Shown in pieces: positions 22,415-34,007 of a DNA stretch of 64,000 bases (position 1 is its first letter; each line of letters begins with the position of its first letter). The notes under the pieces are model-generated. The model was not told the origin of the DNA. It did not search any database and worked only from the letters and a program-made list of their open reading frames with translations. This DNA is from Clitopilus passeckerianus (taxonomy: Eukaryota > Basidiomycota > Agaricomycetes > Agaricales > Entolomataceae): assembly GCA_944990035.1 (NCBI GenBank), contig CALYLX010000126.1, positions 1,736,001-1,800,000 on the forward strand, written 5' to 3'. Position numbers and translations under genes: made by a program.

Positions 22415-22929
22415 CCATCAAGGATAGGACCAACGGATTGATAAAAATGCCATGCCCGAAAGGGCCAGCGGAGTGAGCCCACAGATGACCTGGCCCTAGC
22501 AACACCGGAGGGCCAAGGGACTGCCTGCCTGGCCCTACCACCAAACACCGGCCGATGTGTGCATGAGCAGCCTTGCCACTATAATATACTAAATGTAGCC
22601 CACTGTGATAGTCTCGGCCCACCGGAAAATCCATGGCTGGCATGGGTTGCCAAATGACCGGCCGGACCTTCAGGCCATTAGTCCTATGGGCCCACCTATG
22701 CTGTAATCTCAGCCCATCCACTCAGGAAATAGCAGCCCACCGGGCCAAAATTGCTGGTTGTCCCGGCCCATGTAAGATTTTATCAACCAGAGTCCCGGCT
22801 CATCCCAATGCACAAGTCATTCTCATGGGTTTGCCAAATGGCCGCCCGTACCTGTGATCCCGGCCCATTTCAACACAACCAGTAATGTCCACCGGCCAAA
22901 ACTGGTTACCAGTTGCTGTCCCGGGCCAT

Positions 22930-24780
22930 TACATCTCTGACATTGTTTAGACCAATGTATTGAATTTCCGGACTTGTTTAGGCTAGGAAATTACATCTCC
23001 AAAGTTGTTTCAACCACAAATTTGTATTTCCGGACTTGTTCAGACCACAATATTCGACTGCCAAAGTTGTATAAACCAAACTATTGGATTTCCGGACTTG
23101 TTTAGACTAGCAAATCATATCTCCAAACATATTTAGACCACAATATTGTATTTACGGAGTTGTTCAGATAAAAGTATTGGATGTCCGGACTTGTGTAGAC
23201 TGGAAAATCACATTTCGGAAGTTGTTTAGATGAAAGGATCAAATCTCCGGACTTAATTAGACCATGAAATTGTATTTCCGGACTTGTTTGCATAAAAGTA
23301 TTGAATGTCCGGACTTGTGTAGGCTGGGGGATCACATCTCCGAAGTTGTTTAAACAAAAGTATTGTATCTCCGGGATTGCTTAGGCTAGGAAATCATATC
23401 TCCGAAGTTGTTTAGATCAAAGTATTAAACCTCCAGACTTGTTCAGACCACAAAATTGTATTCCAGCCTTGTTTACATGACAGTATCAGGCGTCCGGACT
23501 TGTGTAGGCTAGGAAATCACATTTCCGAACTTGTTTAAACAAAAATACTGTATCTCTGGACTTGTTTAAATGAATGTATAAAATCTCCGGACCTATTTAG
23601 ACCACAAAATTGCATTTCCGGACATGTTTACATGAAAGTATTGAATGCCCGGTCTTGTGTAGGTCAGGGAATCAAATGTCCGAAGTGATTTAGTAAAAAG
23701 TATTGCAGCTCCAGACTTGTTTTGACCAAAGTATTGGATTTCCAGACTTGTTTAGGCTGGCAAATCACATCTCCGGACTTGTTTGCACAACAACATTGTA
23801 TTTCCGGAGTTGTTCACATAAAAGTATTGTATATCCGGACTTGTTTAGGCTGGGAAATCACATTTCCGAAGTTGTTTGAATGAAAGAATTAAATCTCCGG
23901 ACTTATGTAGACCACACCATTGTATTTCCGGACTCATTTACATGGAAGTATTGGATGTCCGGACTTGTGTAGGCTGGGGAAACATGTTTCCGAAGCTGTT
24001 TAAACAAAAGTATTGTATCTCTGGGATTGCTTAGGCCAGAAAATCATATCTCCGAAGTTGTTTAGATCAAATTAGTAAATCTCCAGACTTGTTTAGACCA
24101 CAAAATCATATTTCCGGACTTGTTTACATGAAAGTATTGTATATCCGGACTTGTTTAGGCTGGTGAATCACATCTCTGAAGTTGTTTAAATAAAAGTATT
24201 AAATCTCCGGGCTTATTCAGACCACAAAATCAAATTTCCGGACTTGTTTCCATGAAAGTATTGGATGTCCGGACTTGTGTAGGCTGGGGAAACATGTTTC
24301 CGAAGCTGTTTAAACAAAATTATTGTATCTCTTGACTTGGTTAGGTTAAGAAATCACATCTCCGAAGTTGTTTGGATGAAACTATTAAATCTCCGGACTT
24401 ATTTAAACCACAAAATTGTATTTCCGGACTTGTTTAGATAAAATCATTTGATGTCCGGACTTGTGTAGGTTGGGGAATCACATCTCCGCAATTATTTTGA
24501 CCAAATTATTATATTCCCGGACTTGTTTAGATAGGAATTAACGTCTCTGGACCTGTTTTGACTGGGAATTCAGATCTCCGGACTTGTTTTTTACATTTCC
24601 GGACTTGTTTTAACCAGGCATACACATCTCCGGACCTGTTTCAACTGGAAATTAACATTTCCGGACTAGTTTTAACTGGGGATTCACATCCTCAGACTTG
24701 TTTTGACTGGGAATTCACATCTCCGGACTTGTTTTGACCGGAATTCACATTTCCAAAGTTGTTTAGACCAGACAATCACT
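22930..24780 (+). repeat. 31-bp satellite array, left arm
   Basis: About 60 monomers are built around TCCGGACTTGTTTA or TCCGAAGTTGTTTA. Four monomer types alternate: endings like GATCAAAGTATTAA, GACCACAAAATTGT, CATGAAAGTATTGG and GGCTGGGAAATCAC. This gives a higher-order repeat of about 125 bp. Confidence 0.88.
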
Positions 24781-24957
24781 TCTCTGATGTCGTTCAGACA
24801 TGCTATCTTGATAAGATTAAGATCAAGTAATTTAGATATAGGATGTGGCTATGCAAAAAGCGGCATTGAACTAATGTGAATATAGATAAGACTCTATAGC
24901 TTGATTCTGAAGTATCTATTGCTTGGATAAAAAATTAGACTCCATATTCAGACTGAG

Positions 24958-25480
24958 ACAGCTGAAAACTCTCCTAGTAGATGCATTCTGGAAATTATGC
25001 ACCACCGGAACTTATGCTACAAGAATGTTCATTGGATTTACCTGTTCTTCACTGTATGGTATACCAGACTCCTTATGCATACCACACTATACAGTACACC
25101 AGAACTTGATAACTTGATTCAAGCACTCTAGTACTATTGCAGTGGGTTCTTCCACCTGTACCATATTGCCCAAATGACTAGTACTCACTGGAAGAGTCAT
25201 TTATATCTTCTGCAGAGTGTTCCTGGTCAATATTGGGTGCTATGTGCATTTGTTTATGTGCTACAGGGCAGTCTAGGTTTAGTTCTCAAGTAGTGTAGTA
25301 GTAAGAGGCAATATAAAAGCAGTTGCTAACCAACCTGAAGCGGTAGGTACATATCTTGCGTAAATATTACAGTGAAATCTATAGCAAATACGGTGCGACT
25401 TCATAGGATCAACAATTTGCAAAGCTCCCAGTGAGTATAACATTGTTTCAGGTATCAACAAAAAAGCATTTTAGCTGCAT
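24958..25480. other. Loop of the foldback-like element
   Basis: About 520 bp of unique, A/T-rich sequence between the arms. No ORF above 65 codons and no recognisable gene. Confidence 0.6.
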
Positions 25481-25649
25481 AAGTCTGAATCTGCTGTCCA
25501 ATTTCTTATCCAAGCAATAGATACTTCAGAATCAAGCTATAGAGTCTTATCTATATTCACATTAGTTCAATGCCGCTTTTTGCATAGCCACATCCTATAT
25601 CTAAATTACTTGATCTTAATCTTATCAAGATAGCATGTCTGAACGACAT

Positions 25650-27490
25650 CAGAGAAGTGATTGTCTGGTCTAAACAACTTTGGAAATGTGAATTCCGGTC
25701 AAAACAAGTCCGGAGATGTGAATTCCCAGTCAAAACAAGTCTGAGGATGTGAATCCCCAGTTAAAACTAGTCCGGAAATGTTAATTTCCAGTTGAAACAG
25801 GTCCGGAGATGTGTATGCCTGGTTAAAACAAGTCCGGAAATGTAAAAAACAAGTCCGGAGATCTGAATTCCCAGTCAAAACAGGTCCAGACGTTAATTCC
25901 TATCTAAACAAGTCCGGAATATAATAATTTGGTCAAAATAATTGCGGAGATGTGATTCCCCAACCTACACAAGTCCGGACATCAAATGATTTTATCTAAA
26001 CAAGTCCGGAAATACAATTTTGTGGTTTAAATAAGTCCGGAGATTTAATAGTTTCATCCAAACAACTTCGAGATGTGATTTCTTAACCTAACCAAGTCAA
26101 GAGATACAATAATTTTGTTTAAACAGCTTCGGAAACATGTTTCCAGCCTACACAAGTCCGGACATCCAATACTTTCATGGAAACAAGTCCGGAAATTTGA
26201 TTTTGTGGTCTGAATAAGCCCGGAGATTTAATACTTTTATTTAAACAACTTCAGAGATGTGATTCACCAGCCTAAACAAGTCCGGATATACAATACTTTC
26301 ATGTAAACAAGTCCGGAAATATGATTTTGTGGTCTAAACAAGTCTGGAGATTTACTAATTTGATCTAAACAACTTCGGAGATATGATTTTCTGGCCTAAG
26401 CAATCCCAGAGATACAATACTTTTGTTTAAACAGCTTCGAAACATGTTTCCAGCCTACACAAGTCCGGACATCCAATACTTCCATGTAAATGAGTCCGGA
26501 AATACAATGGTGTGGTCTACATAAGTCCGGAGATTTAATTCTTTCATTCAAACAACTTCGGAAATGTGATTTCAGCCTAAACAAGTCCGGATATACAATA
26601 CTTTTATGTGAACAACTCCGGAAATACAATGTTGTTGTGCAAACAAGTCCGGAGATGTGATTTGCCAGCCTAAACAAGTCTGGAAATCCAATACTTTGGT
26701 CAAAACAAGTCTGGAGCTGCAATACTTTTACTAAATCACTTCGGACATTTGATTCCCTGACCTACACAAGACCGGGCATTCAATACTTTCATGTAAACAT
26801 GTCCGGAAATGCAATTTTGTGGTCTAAATAGGTCCGGAGATTTTATACATTCATTTAAACAAGTCCAGAGATACAGTATTTTTGTTTAAACAAGTTCGGA
26901 AATGTGATTTCCTAGCCTACACAAGTCCGGACGCCTGATACTGTCATGTAAACAAGGCTGGAATACAATTTTGTGGTCTGAACAAGTCTGGAGGTTTAAT
27001 ACTTTGATCTAAACAACTTCGAGATATGATTTCCTAGCCTAAGCAATCCCGGAGATACAATACTTTGTTTAAACAACTTCGGAGATGTGATCCCCAGCCT
27101 ACACAAGTCCGGACATTCAATACTTTTATGCAAACAAGTCCGGAAATACAATTTCATGGTCTAATTAAGTCCGGAGATTTGATCCTTTCATCTAAACAAC
27201 TTCCGAAATGTGATTTTCCAGTCTACACAAGTCCGGACATCCAATACTTTTATCTGAACAACTCCGTAAATACAATATTGTGGTCTAAATATGTTTGGAG
27301 ATATGATTTGCTAGTCTAAACAAGTCCGGAAATCCAATAGTTTGGTTTATACAACTTTGGCAGTCGAATATTGTGGTCTGAACAAGTCCGGAAATACAAA
27401 TTTGTGGTTGAAACAACTTTGGAGATGTAATTTCCTAGCCTAAACAAGTCCGAAATTCAATACATTGGTCTAAACAATGTCAGAGATGTA
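25650..27490 (-). repeat. 31-bp satellite array, right arm
   Basis: Reverse complement of the left array, monomer for monomer. It differs from the left arm by scattered substitutions and by many single-base losses (for example CTTCGAGA where the left arm predicts CTTCGGAGA). Confidence 0.88.
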
Positions 27491-27990
27491 ATGGCCCGGA
27501 CAGCAACTGTAACCAGTTTTGGCCGGACATTACTGGTTGTGTTGAAATGGGCCGGATCACAGGTACGGGCGGCCATTTGGCAAACCCATGAGAATGACTT
27601 GTGCATTGGGATGAGCCGACTCTGTAAAATCTACATGGGCCGGACAACCAGCAATTTTGGCCCGGTGGGCTGCTATTTCCTGAGTGGATGGGCTGAGATT
27701 ACAGCATAGGTGGGCCCATAGGACTAATGGCCTGAAGGTCCGGCCGGTCATTTGGCAACCCATGCCAGCCATGGATTTTCCGGTGGGCCGAGACTATCAC
27801 AGTGGGCTACATTTAGTATATTATAGTGGCAAGGCTGCTCATGCACACATCGGCCGGTGTTTGGTGGTAGGGCCAGGCAGGCAGTCCCTTGGCCCTCCGG
27901 TGTTGCTAGGGCCAGGTCATCTGTGGGCTCACTCCGCTGGCCCTTTCAGGCATGGCATTTTTATCAATCCACTGGTCCTATCTTTGATGG

Positions 27991-28673
27991 TCTAAAGGTA
28001 TGCCAGTATGTGAAGGATAATGTGTAGGGTCTCTGTGGTAGAGGGTCAGGGTGGTAAGGGTGGATTGGAGGTGACAGCAAGTTAGACGAGAGAAAAAGGT
28101 CCATAGGGAGAAGAGGAATGGAAATATTTCGAAAATAAGGCGAAAATAGCGAATATTTTTGGCTTGGGTGACCAAGTCCAAATTTATGAAGTCTTCGGAT
28201 GGGTTCCGCAATGGTATGCGCCAATAGAGAGGGTGTGACGATAGTGTAGGCCGTTGAGAGTAAGAGAAACGGTCCACTGGGTGGGAAGTTATAAAAATGT
28301 TTGAAAAATAGGAATAAATTTCTCGACGGCTCCAGAGGTCAATTTTCGAAACGCGTCCGCTGTTGCGCAATTTGTTAATTGCCCAGATAGATCGGAACTT
28401 GTGTTGTAGAATGGACGTTCTCTAGTTGGTTTGTTTTCCAAACTATAGGTGAAAGGTAAGTGAACTAGTCACTAAGGGTTGCAAAGGGTTTTGTTGGCAA
28501 AGCTTAGGTTTAGAGTAAACCTGGTTACAAGTTGACTACTTGTATGAGTAGTGGTGTTCGTAATATAAACTTAAAGTTTATATGTATTGGGTGTGCATGA
28601 AGATAGACTATACAAGTCTAAGGTAGAGGTAAAGGTACTATAGTAGGTAGGTTGACGTGTAACCTAACAGTAG
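27991..28673. other. No gene seen; short shared motif
   Basis: Flank of the foldback element. A ~40-bp motif (GAAAATAAGGCGAAAATAG near 28130, and a relative near 28300) recurs near 31435 and 31605. The longest frame (27978-28370) looks random. Confidence 0.4.
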
Positions 28674-28945
28674 TCTGAATAATATAAGCATACACCCGAC
28701 CTCAATTACTTCCATCAAGTCCGTCCACCCATGTGATGCGAACTACTTCCTTTATATGGCAACTATTGTGGGGCATTGGCCCCAACATCCTCAGATGATG
28801 CTGCCAACCTCTCGCCGTAACCACCATGACCGCCAACACAAATTCGCCGTCTGTATACTCAAGAGAAATCTATAGTCGAGTCTTCTGAATACACCCGCCC
28901 CAAACCTGGATACTACGACACGGACTTCACATATCACGATAGCTG
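28674..28945 (+). repeat. Dispersed repeat, plus-strand copy
   Basis: Matches the complement of 17085-17389. Part of it (TCAAGTCCGTCCACCCATG...GTGGGGCATT) is echoed again at about 28970-29060, suggesting an old local duplication. Confidence 0.6.
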
Positions 28946-29685
28946 TATTCCAATCATACAGTACACTTGACCTTCATTGCTTGCTCAGAACCCCTCCACC
29001 CATGTGGTGCAAGTCCAATGCTCCGTTTGGGTCAAGATCGTGGGGCATTCCCCACAATGCGCACCATCATTACCCAAGATCAGCCACGACTGGATTTCAA
29101 GGTTTCGTCCCTACCACCATGAGCACAACAGCTCCATCGACGGCTCTCATCGCTCTCTGTGCTTTAGCTTCCTCCGGCCACTGTTCCTCACACCGGGCCT
29201 TTAGCTAATGATCAACTCTTACGTCGTGACCGCCAAGGCGACGTGCCTCAAACTTGAAGTTGAACATTCAAATTCTGTCCGCCTTCTGAGAGTATGGCTA
29301 TTCTTATCTCGCTGGGCACATGGGTGAGCAATGATTCCCCAATTACATCTACCTTCTAAGCACAATACGCACAGAGAACAGTCACCCAACCATATCACCT
29401 CAGACAGGCTATGTAAGGATAGAGATTGATGCAGCCACGGGTCGTTGTGTGACTCTCATACAACGTTGGTGCGTATCGATATTTGTTGAGTTTCTCAATC
29501 CCTGATGATAGGCCCTCTTTACTTCGAACAGCACTCCGGCTGTCGCAGCCGTAGCATCAGCTGGGTGGTGCAACGTTCATCGCCCAACTCAGCACTCTTC
29601 ACAGCCGCTTGCTCACTAGCTCAACGCCAGAATCTAACCTGTCGCTTCTCAGAGCTGGGAATCATCCAGAGGACGTGTTCAGAGT
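28946..29685. other. No gene identified
   Basis: Overlapping small frames on the plus strand, none with recognisable features. Part is the diverged echo of the preceding repeat. Confidence 0.4.
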
Positions 29686-30234
29686 ATGCACCTATTGTTC
29701 GTGTACGTTCTTTATCAAAGGTGCGTGTCATACCAGTTCAGATACGCAAAAGGAAGCTTACAAATAGACAAGGGACGTTTACCGGATACTGCGAGAGATT
29801 ATATATTAGGGATATTACGCAAGACTGCCCCATCGAAGGTGACAGAGGCCGAGTGGCAAGAGCATCTGGGAATGACAGCTGGAGAGGAGGTTGACGTTAT
29901 GCGTCGTATGCCAGGGCGGGTCGGGTTCACCATCTCGCTTATCTGGGATGACCTATTGGCGGATCGCTTTCAGCGAGTAGCTGCCAAGGGGTTGTTGCAA
30001 GGACGACCGCCTTGCAGTTCTTCATATCCTAGAGGAGTCACTATCTACCATGCCTCTCATCGACTGTCAGGATTTAGTATTCACGAAGTAAATATGATCC
30101 ATGTAAAGGCAGGCAAATTTGTCGCCTCAAGCAACCCCATGTTTCTGACAGTCAATCACGCAAGGAAAGGAAAGGAAAGGTGTTCAATCATCGGCATGAT
30201 GCATTCAGGACGTCCGCTGGCCACTAGGTTCTAA
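29686..30234 (+). CDS. Hypothetical ORF, 182 aa
   Basis: The central part (DTARDYILGILRKTAPSKVT, EAEWQEHLGMTAGEE, VGFTISLIWDDLLADRFQRV) has the composition of a folded alpha-helical protein. The ends look less coding-like, and the ATG chosen is simply the first in frame. It may be an exon or a gene fragment. I do not recognise the family, and there is no supporting neighbour. Confidence 0.3.
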   Translation: MHLLFVYVLYQRCVSYQFRYAKGSLQIDKGRLPDTARDYILGILRKTAPSKVTEAEWQEHLGMTAGEEVDVMRRMPGRVGFTISLIWDDLLADRFQRVAAKGLLQGRPPCSSSYPRGVTIYHASHRLSGFSIHEVNMIHVKAGKFVASSNPMFLTVNHARKGKERCSIIGMMHSGRPLATRF

Positions 30235-31638
30235 AGAGGACGCACATAAGGAACGAGACTAGAATGTGAATCCTTGGAAGAATGTGACCTTGAGCAATAT
30301 ATACTCCCGTTTGTATCGATACCGTTTTGAAAGCCCTGACGACGGCGAAGCCGCATGTCTTGTATAGTATATGTATATGATATGGGTAGGGGTAGGTAAA
30401 GTGTCGTGAAGTGGTACTGAGATAGCGATGAGCTAGAGTACAATGATGTCGAAGGTACGTTAGGTGATGATCAGTTGAACTATTGATGGACAGTGCCAAG
30501 AATTGATGGGATAGTGATCAAGGATTGATGGATGATGTTGAGGAAGGATTGAGTGACGATAGAAGGGTAATTGATGATGAAGTCACATGTGACAGTGACA
30601 AAGAGTAACTTGATGATGATGAGAGGTGATTTGACAGTGACGAGAGGTACTTCAGTGATGATGAAGTAGTTGAGTAATGTTGGAGATCAATTCGGTAGTG
30701 ATGAAGAGTAGTGTGACAGTGAATGTCACAGGAGTAGCGATGAAGAGTAATATGACGATGACAAGAGTCACTCGGATAGTGACGAAGCGTGATTAGGCAA
30801 TGACGAAGCCTTGATTGACAATGATGAAGAAGGTAGAGCGTGACGCAGCTCTAAGAAGTAACGTTGACGTGGTCGGAAGTGATGATAAAGCCAAATATGG
30901 CAGTGGACTCCAGTTAAGGAAGTGTGATGATGATGGTAAGAGCGAAAGGGGAAGTAAGAAAGAAGTCTATTACCAAACTAGGTAAAGATTGCCTTATATA
31001 GACCGGAATAAGTCCGATTATATAAGATAGGCAAATATAACTAAACAAATAAACAATGACTAAACTAATTACTAAGTATGGTAAGAGCATATTACTAAAT
31101 GAAGGCATATAGGTAAGCTAAACAGATAAGCATAGTAGGAGAAAAGTAAGCATAGGTGCGTAATCGTAAGAGTCGTGAGAATCATAGAGATATAGGGGAA
31201 AAGAGTAGTACGAGGTAGGTTGGTCGATAATGACCTAGTCATATGTAATGTAGCATAAATTGAGAAGTATGGACTTGGCCATTAGGAAGGTACTTTTAGG
31301 CATAGCAGTACTGAAACCAAGATTAAGTACGACACCGCACCTGCTGGAAGTGGTTGATGCTTGATGGGGAGGTCATACACTTGTGGGAGCCGTTGAGACT
31401 AGGCCAGGCGATGGTCTGGTTGTGGAGATATGGAAAATTCTTGATAAATAGGCCGAAAATAGGAATAAATTTGGGTAAGGGGTTGGGCTTGATTCCGGAA
31501 ATGATGAAAGGGGCTCTGGTGATGGTGTACAATAGAAGGGGAGGTATGTTGAGCTCATTGCCAGTTTAGACCTTGAAAAACAATCAAGAAGTTGGGGAGA
31601 AATGGAAAGATTTCGAAAAATAGGTCGAAAATAGTGAA
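30235..31638. other. Non-coding, partly simple-sequence region
   Basis: From about 30470 to 30900 the plus strand is a degenerate run of GATGATGA / GTGACAGTGA / GAAGAGTA words with no fixed period. The rest is A/T-rich without a gene. Copies of the GAAAAATAGG-CGAAAATAG motif lie near 31435 and 31605. Confidence 0.5.
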
Positions 31639-32628
31639 TACAAGACTTGCGGCTACGCCGTCGTTGATCTCACACTTAAATGATGATGCATCTATTAGTC
31701 TTTTTGTCGTGACAGGGGTTTTCAGGTGCCTGGTAGAGTATTATGCTGAGTATCTCAGAAACACCAAATATAGTTCGTTAATATATTAGCCAGAGGCTGG
31801 TTTTGGCACAAAATAACACCTATCGAGTATACTGTGCACCAATTTTGATCAAAGCACCCGGTTGGTGTGCGCCAGCGCTCGCTATTGCTCGCGACTTTGA
31901 ACCCCTAGATATATTCATTGATAATTCTGAGAATTTTGATGATGTACATGTTAATACATTTGGGGTATCATAGACCCATAAGCAAAGCTACAGCAGAAAT
32001 GTACACTTCAGATCCATGTACCACCCTTCACCGTCGGTTTTCATCTCGAGGTTCAGCAATTCATCACTGAAATCATGCCATTCTTCGTGGCTCCCTCCCA
32101 CCCACTCACCTGCCTACATCACCACCAAAGCCATCGCTCTCAACATCGTTGTCATTAATATTGAGTTGCCAGAGTCGTTGGGTAGCCTTGGGAATGTCAG
32201 CGGCGGGGTTGTGGATCTGGAGGGGGATGACAAACTCCTGTTTGGAATCGATATCATCAGCACTTGCGATTGACAGGATTGTGTTCCTGTGAATGATGCC
32301 GGGCGAGCTTAAGATAAAGGAGTACGTGAGGAAGGTGGGTTGGGTTGCACGGGTGTGCCCCACTGCCGGCGTTCCAAGGTTTCAACGGAATGCCAGCGAA
32401 GATACAATGGTTGCCAGCGCGTATTGAGATGAGGATAATTGGCATCAGCCTATTTGATCAGAAACATAGTGGATGTCATGTATATGTACTACTATCGTTC
32501 CAAACTAAAGTGTAAGCAAGGTGTATGAAGGTAATCCAAAAGGATGTACATACCATTTAAGCAGCGTCAAGTCCACATCGACTCAAGGTCGACCTACCCA
32601 TGCTCTCGAAACTGCAGATTACTACATA
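31639..32628. repeat. 990-bp dispersed repeat, copy 2 (cut by Tc1 element)
   Basis: Same orientation and length as 16017-17006. Homology stops exactly at the TA where the Tc1 element begins, and nothing matching the continuation of copy 1 is found on the other side of that element. Confidence 0.85.
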
Positions 32629-32840
32629 CAGTGGCTCAAACAATTGTCTAGATGTTTCGCACTTTTTGAGTATTTGCTTAATAACCTTTGCTATACTAAA
32701 GTTTGAATTATAGTGTTGGTACATAAAACAAAAGCATTTGATCTCTGCTACAAGAATATATAAAAGTTACATAATTCGGATCAAAGCCCGTTGAGATATA
32801 GTAGAAACAAGTCAGAGATACATCCGGACAATTATTTGAC
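32629..32840 (+). repeat. Left TIR of Tc1-like element with two inverted motifs
   Basis: An outer motif TCAAACAATTGTC (32636-32648) and an inner motif GACAATTATTTGA (32827-32839) are reverse complements of each other with one or two changes. Similarity extends into GATGTWTC. They resemble paired transposase sites. Confidence 0.8.
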
Positions 32841-32870
32841 TATGTACATTAGATATATAAAATTCAGCCA

Positions 32871-33643
32871 TTAGTACTTGGTATTGCCTCCCTTTGCCTT
32901 AAGGACTGCTTCTATCCTTCTGGGCATACTTTCTATTAAGTTCTGACATACCTCTGGTGGTATATTCTCCCATACCTCTGGTGGTATATTCTCCCATACC
33001 TCTGCAACTCTCTCCCAAACTTCAAAAACCCCCTTAGCGTGAGTCGGATATTCATTAAGCTTCCTTTTGATATGGTCCCAGACTATAGGAGACTGTGCTG
33101 GCCAGTCTAGAAGATCAATATCATTGTCTTCATAACTGTTTTTTTTATCTCCCTAGGAATAAGGCCCTGGCCCTTCTGTTTCCATGTCCATTTCCTTCCA
33201 TCTGACCATACCACCCTCTTCCAGTCCTCTACAGTGCATTCCTTGTGCTTGTGGCACCATGCTACGCGCGCCTTCTTTTGAGCAGAAGTAAGCAAGGGCT
33301 TTGGCTTCAACACAACAGCATAGAAATCATTTTTCTTGAGTATATTTCTGACTGTTTGCGGGGAGACAGTGTTGGAAATAATGGTGTTAATGTGTTTGGT
33401 GACCTGCACAGCATTAGTGCATCTGCCATGGTTGAATTGTGCCAGAACAGCTCGTTTATCAGTAGGGGTGAGCTTAGAAGGGTGGCCAGAAGAAGGTTTA
33501 GAGCGGTTGGGACAGATTTCTTGAAGCACTGTAGCCACAGTAGACTTGCCTACATTGAGTTTGGAGGCAATAGACCGGACAGAGTAATTGTTAGAAGCTA
33601 GAGAAATAATGTTTTCCTTCTGAGCAGATGGAATAGGCCGCAT
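32871..33643 (-). pseudogene. Tc1-like transposase, missing its catalytic middle
   Basis: The N-terminal half is intact over 178 codons (33643-33107). A helix-turn-helix (NNYSVRSIASKLNVGKSTVA) and a second DNA-binding HTH lead into KKARVAWCHKHKECTVEDW and RVVWSDG, the first catalytic Asp. The usual block with the second Asp is then absent except for a trace (EDNDIDLLDWPAQSP), read in another frame. The Asn-Pro-Ile-Glu segment with the last acidic residue is also deleted (WPAQSP-IVWDHIKRKL). The tail carries a tandem duplication (VWENIPPE twice, 32947-32999). It is non-functional, but its ends could still be moved in trans. Confidence 0.88.
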
Positions 33644-33794
33644 GGTAAATTGTGGGGATCTGATAGCATTTCAGCTGCTTATATGTATTGCAAACACAGC
33701 CATATGGGTGTAGTGCATAGCCTCTAAGGCTGTGCTGCACTGCCAAGGGCTATGCACACTGCAATTGGGCTGTGTCTGTGTTTCTGGAAGCACA

Positions 33795-34005
33795 GTCAAA
33801 TAATTGACCGGATGTATCTCTGACTTGTTTCTACTATATCTAAACGGGCTTTGATCCGAATTACGTAACTTCTATATATTCTTGTAGCAGAGATCGAATG
33901 CTTTGTTTTATGTACTAACACTATAATTCAAACTTTAGTATAGCAAAAGTTATTAAGCGAATACTCAAAAAGTGCGAAACATCCAGACAATTGTTTGAGT
34001 CACTG
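33795..34005 (-). repeat. Right TIR of Tc1-like element
   Basis: Complement of 32629-32840 with few differences, carrying the same inner (33796-33808) and outer (33987-33999) motif pair. Confidence 0.85.
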
Positions 34006-34007
34006 TA

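Larger units (their letters stand above)
22415..27990. mobile_element. Foldback-like element, 5.6 kb, giant inverted repeat
   Basis: Two arms (22415-24957 and 25481-27990) are reverse complements over their whole length and flank a ~520-bp unique loop. Outer ends: CCATCAAGGATAGGACC at left, CCATCAAAGATAGGACC on the complement at right. Each arm has an outer GGCCCA-rich part (~0.5 kb), a ~1.85-kb tandem array and a unique inner ~150 bp. Long TIRs built from tandem repeats around a small loop are the signature of foldback elements. No ORF of note is present. Similarity may extend a few bases beyond the stated ends. No target duplication was identified. Confidence 0.7.
32629..34005 (-). mobile_element. 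Tc1-like transposon, 1,377 bp, internally deleted
   Basis: The ends CAGTGGCTCAAACAATTG and their complement at 34005 are flanked by TA (32627-32628, 34006-34007), the Tc1/mariner target. The terminal inverted repeats are unusually long at 212 and 211 bp (32629-32840, 33795-34005). Between them lies a minus-strand transposase remnant. Confidence 0.9.

Noticed and set aside
22362..22721. 119-codon ORF MDGLRLQHRWAH... and its mirror at 27684-27995
   Set aside because: It lies in the mirrored foldback arm, follows the repeat words and lacks protein character.
22930..27490. CRISPR-like look of regularly spaced repeats
   Set aside because: Monomers are contiguous and degenerate with no unique spacers, the host is eukaryotic, and no cas genes are present.
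22415..27990. Inverted assembly artefact as explanation of the foldback
   Set aside because: Arms differ by many small changes and the loop is unique; still worth confirming with spanning reads.
27978..28370. 130-codon minus-strand ORF
   Set aside because: Crosses the foldback border, has no conserved look and no start context.
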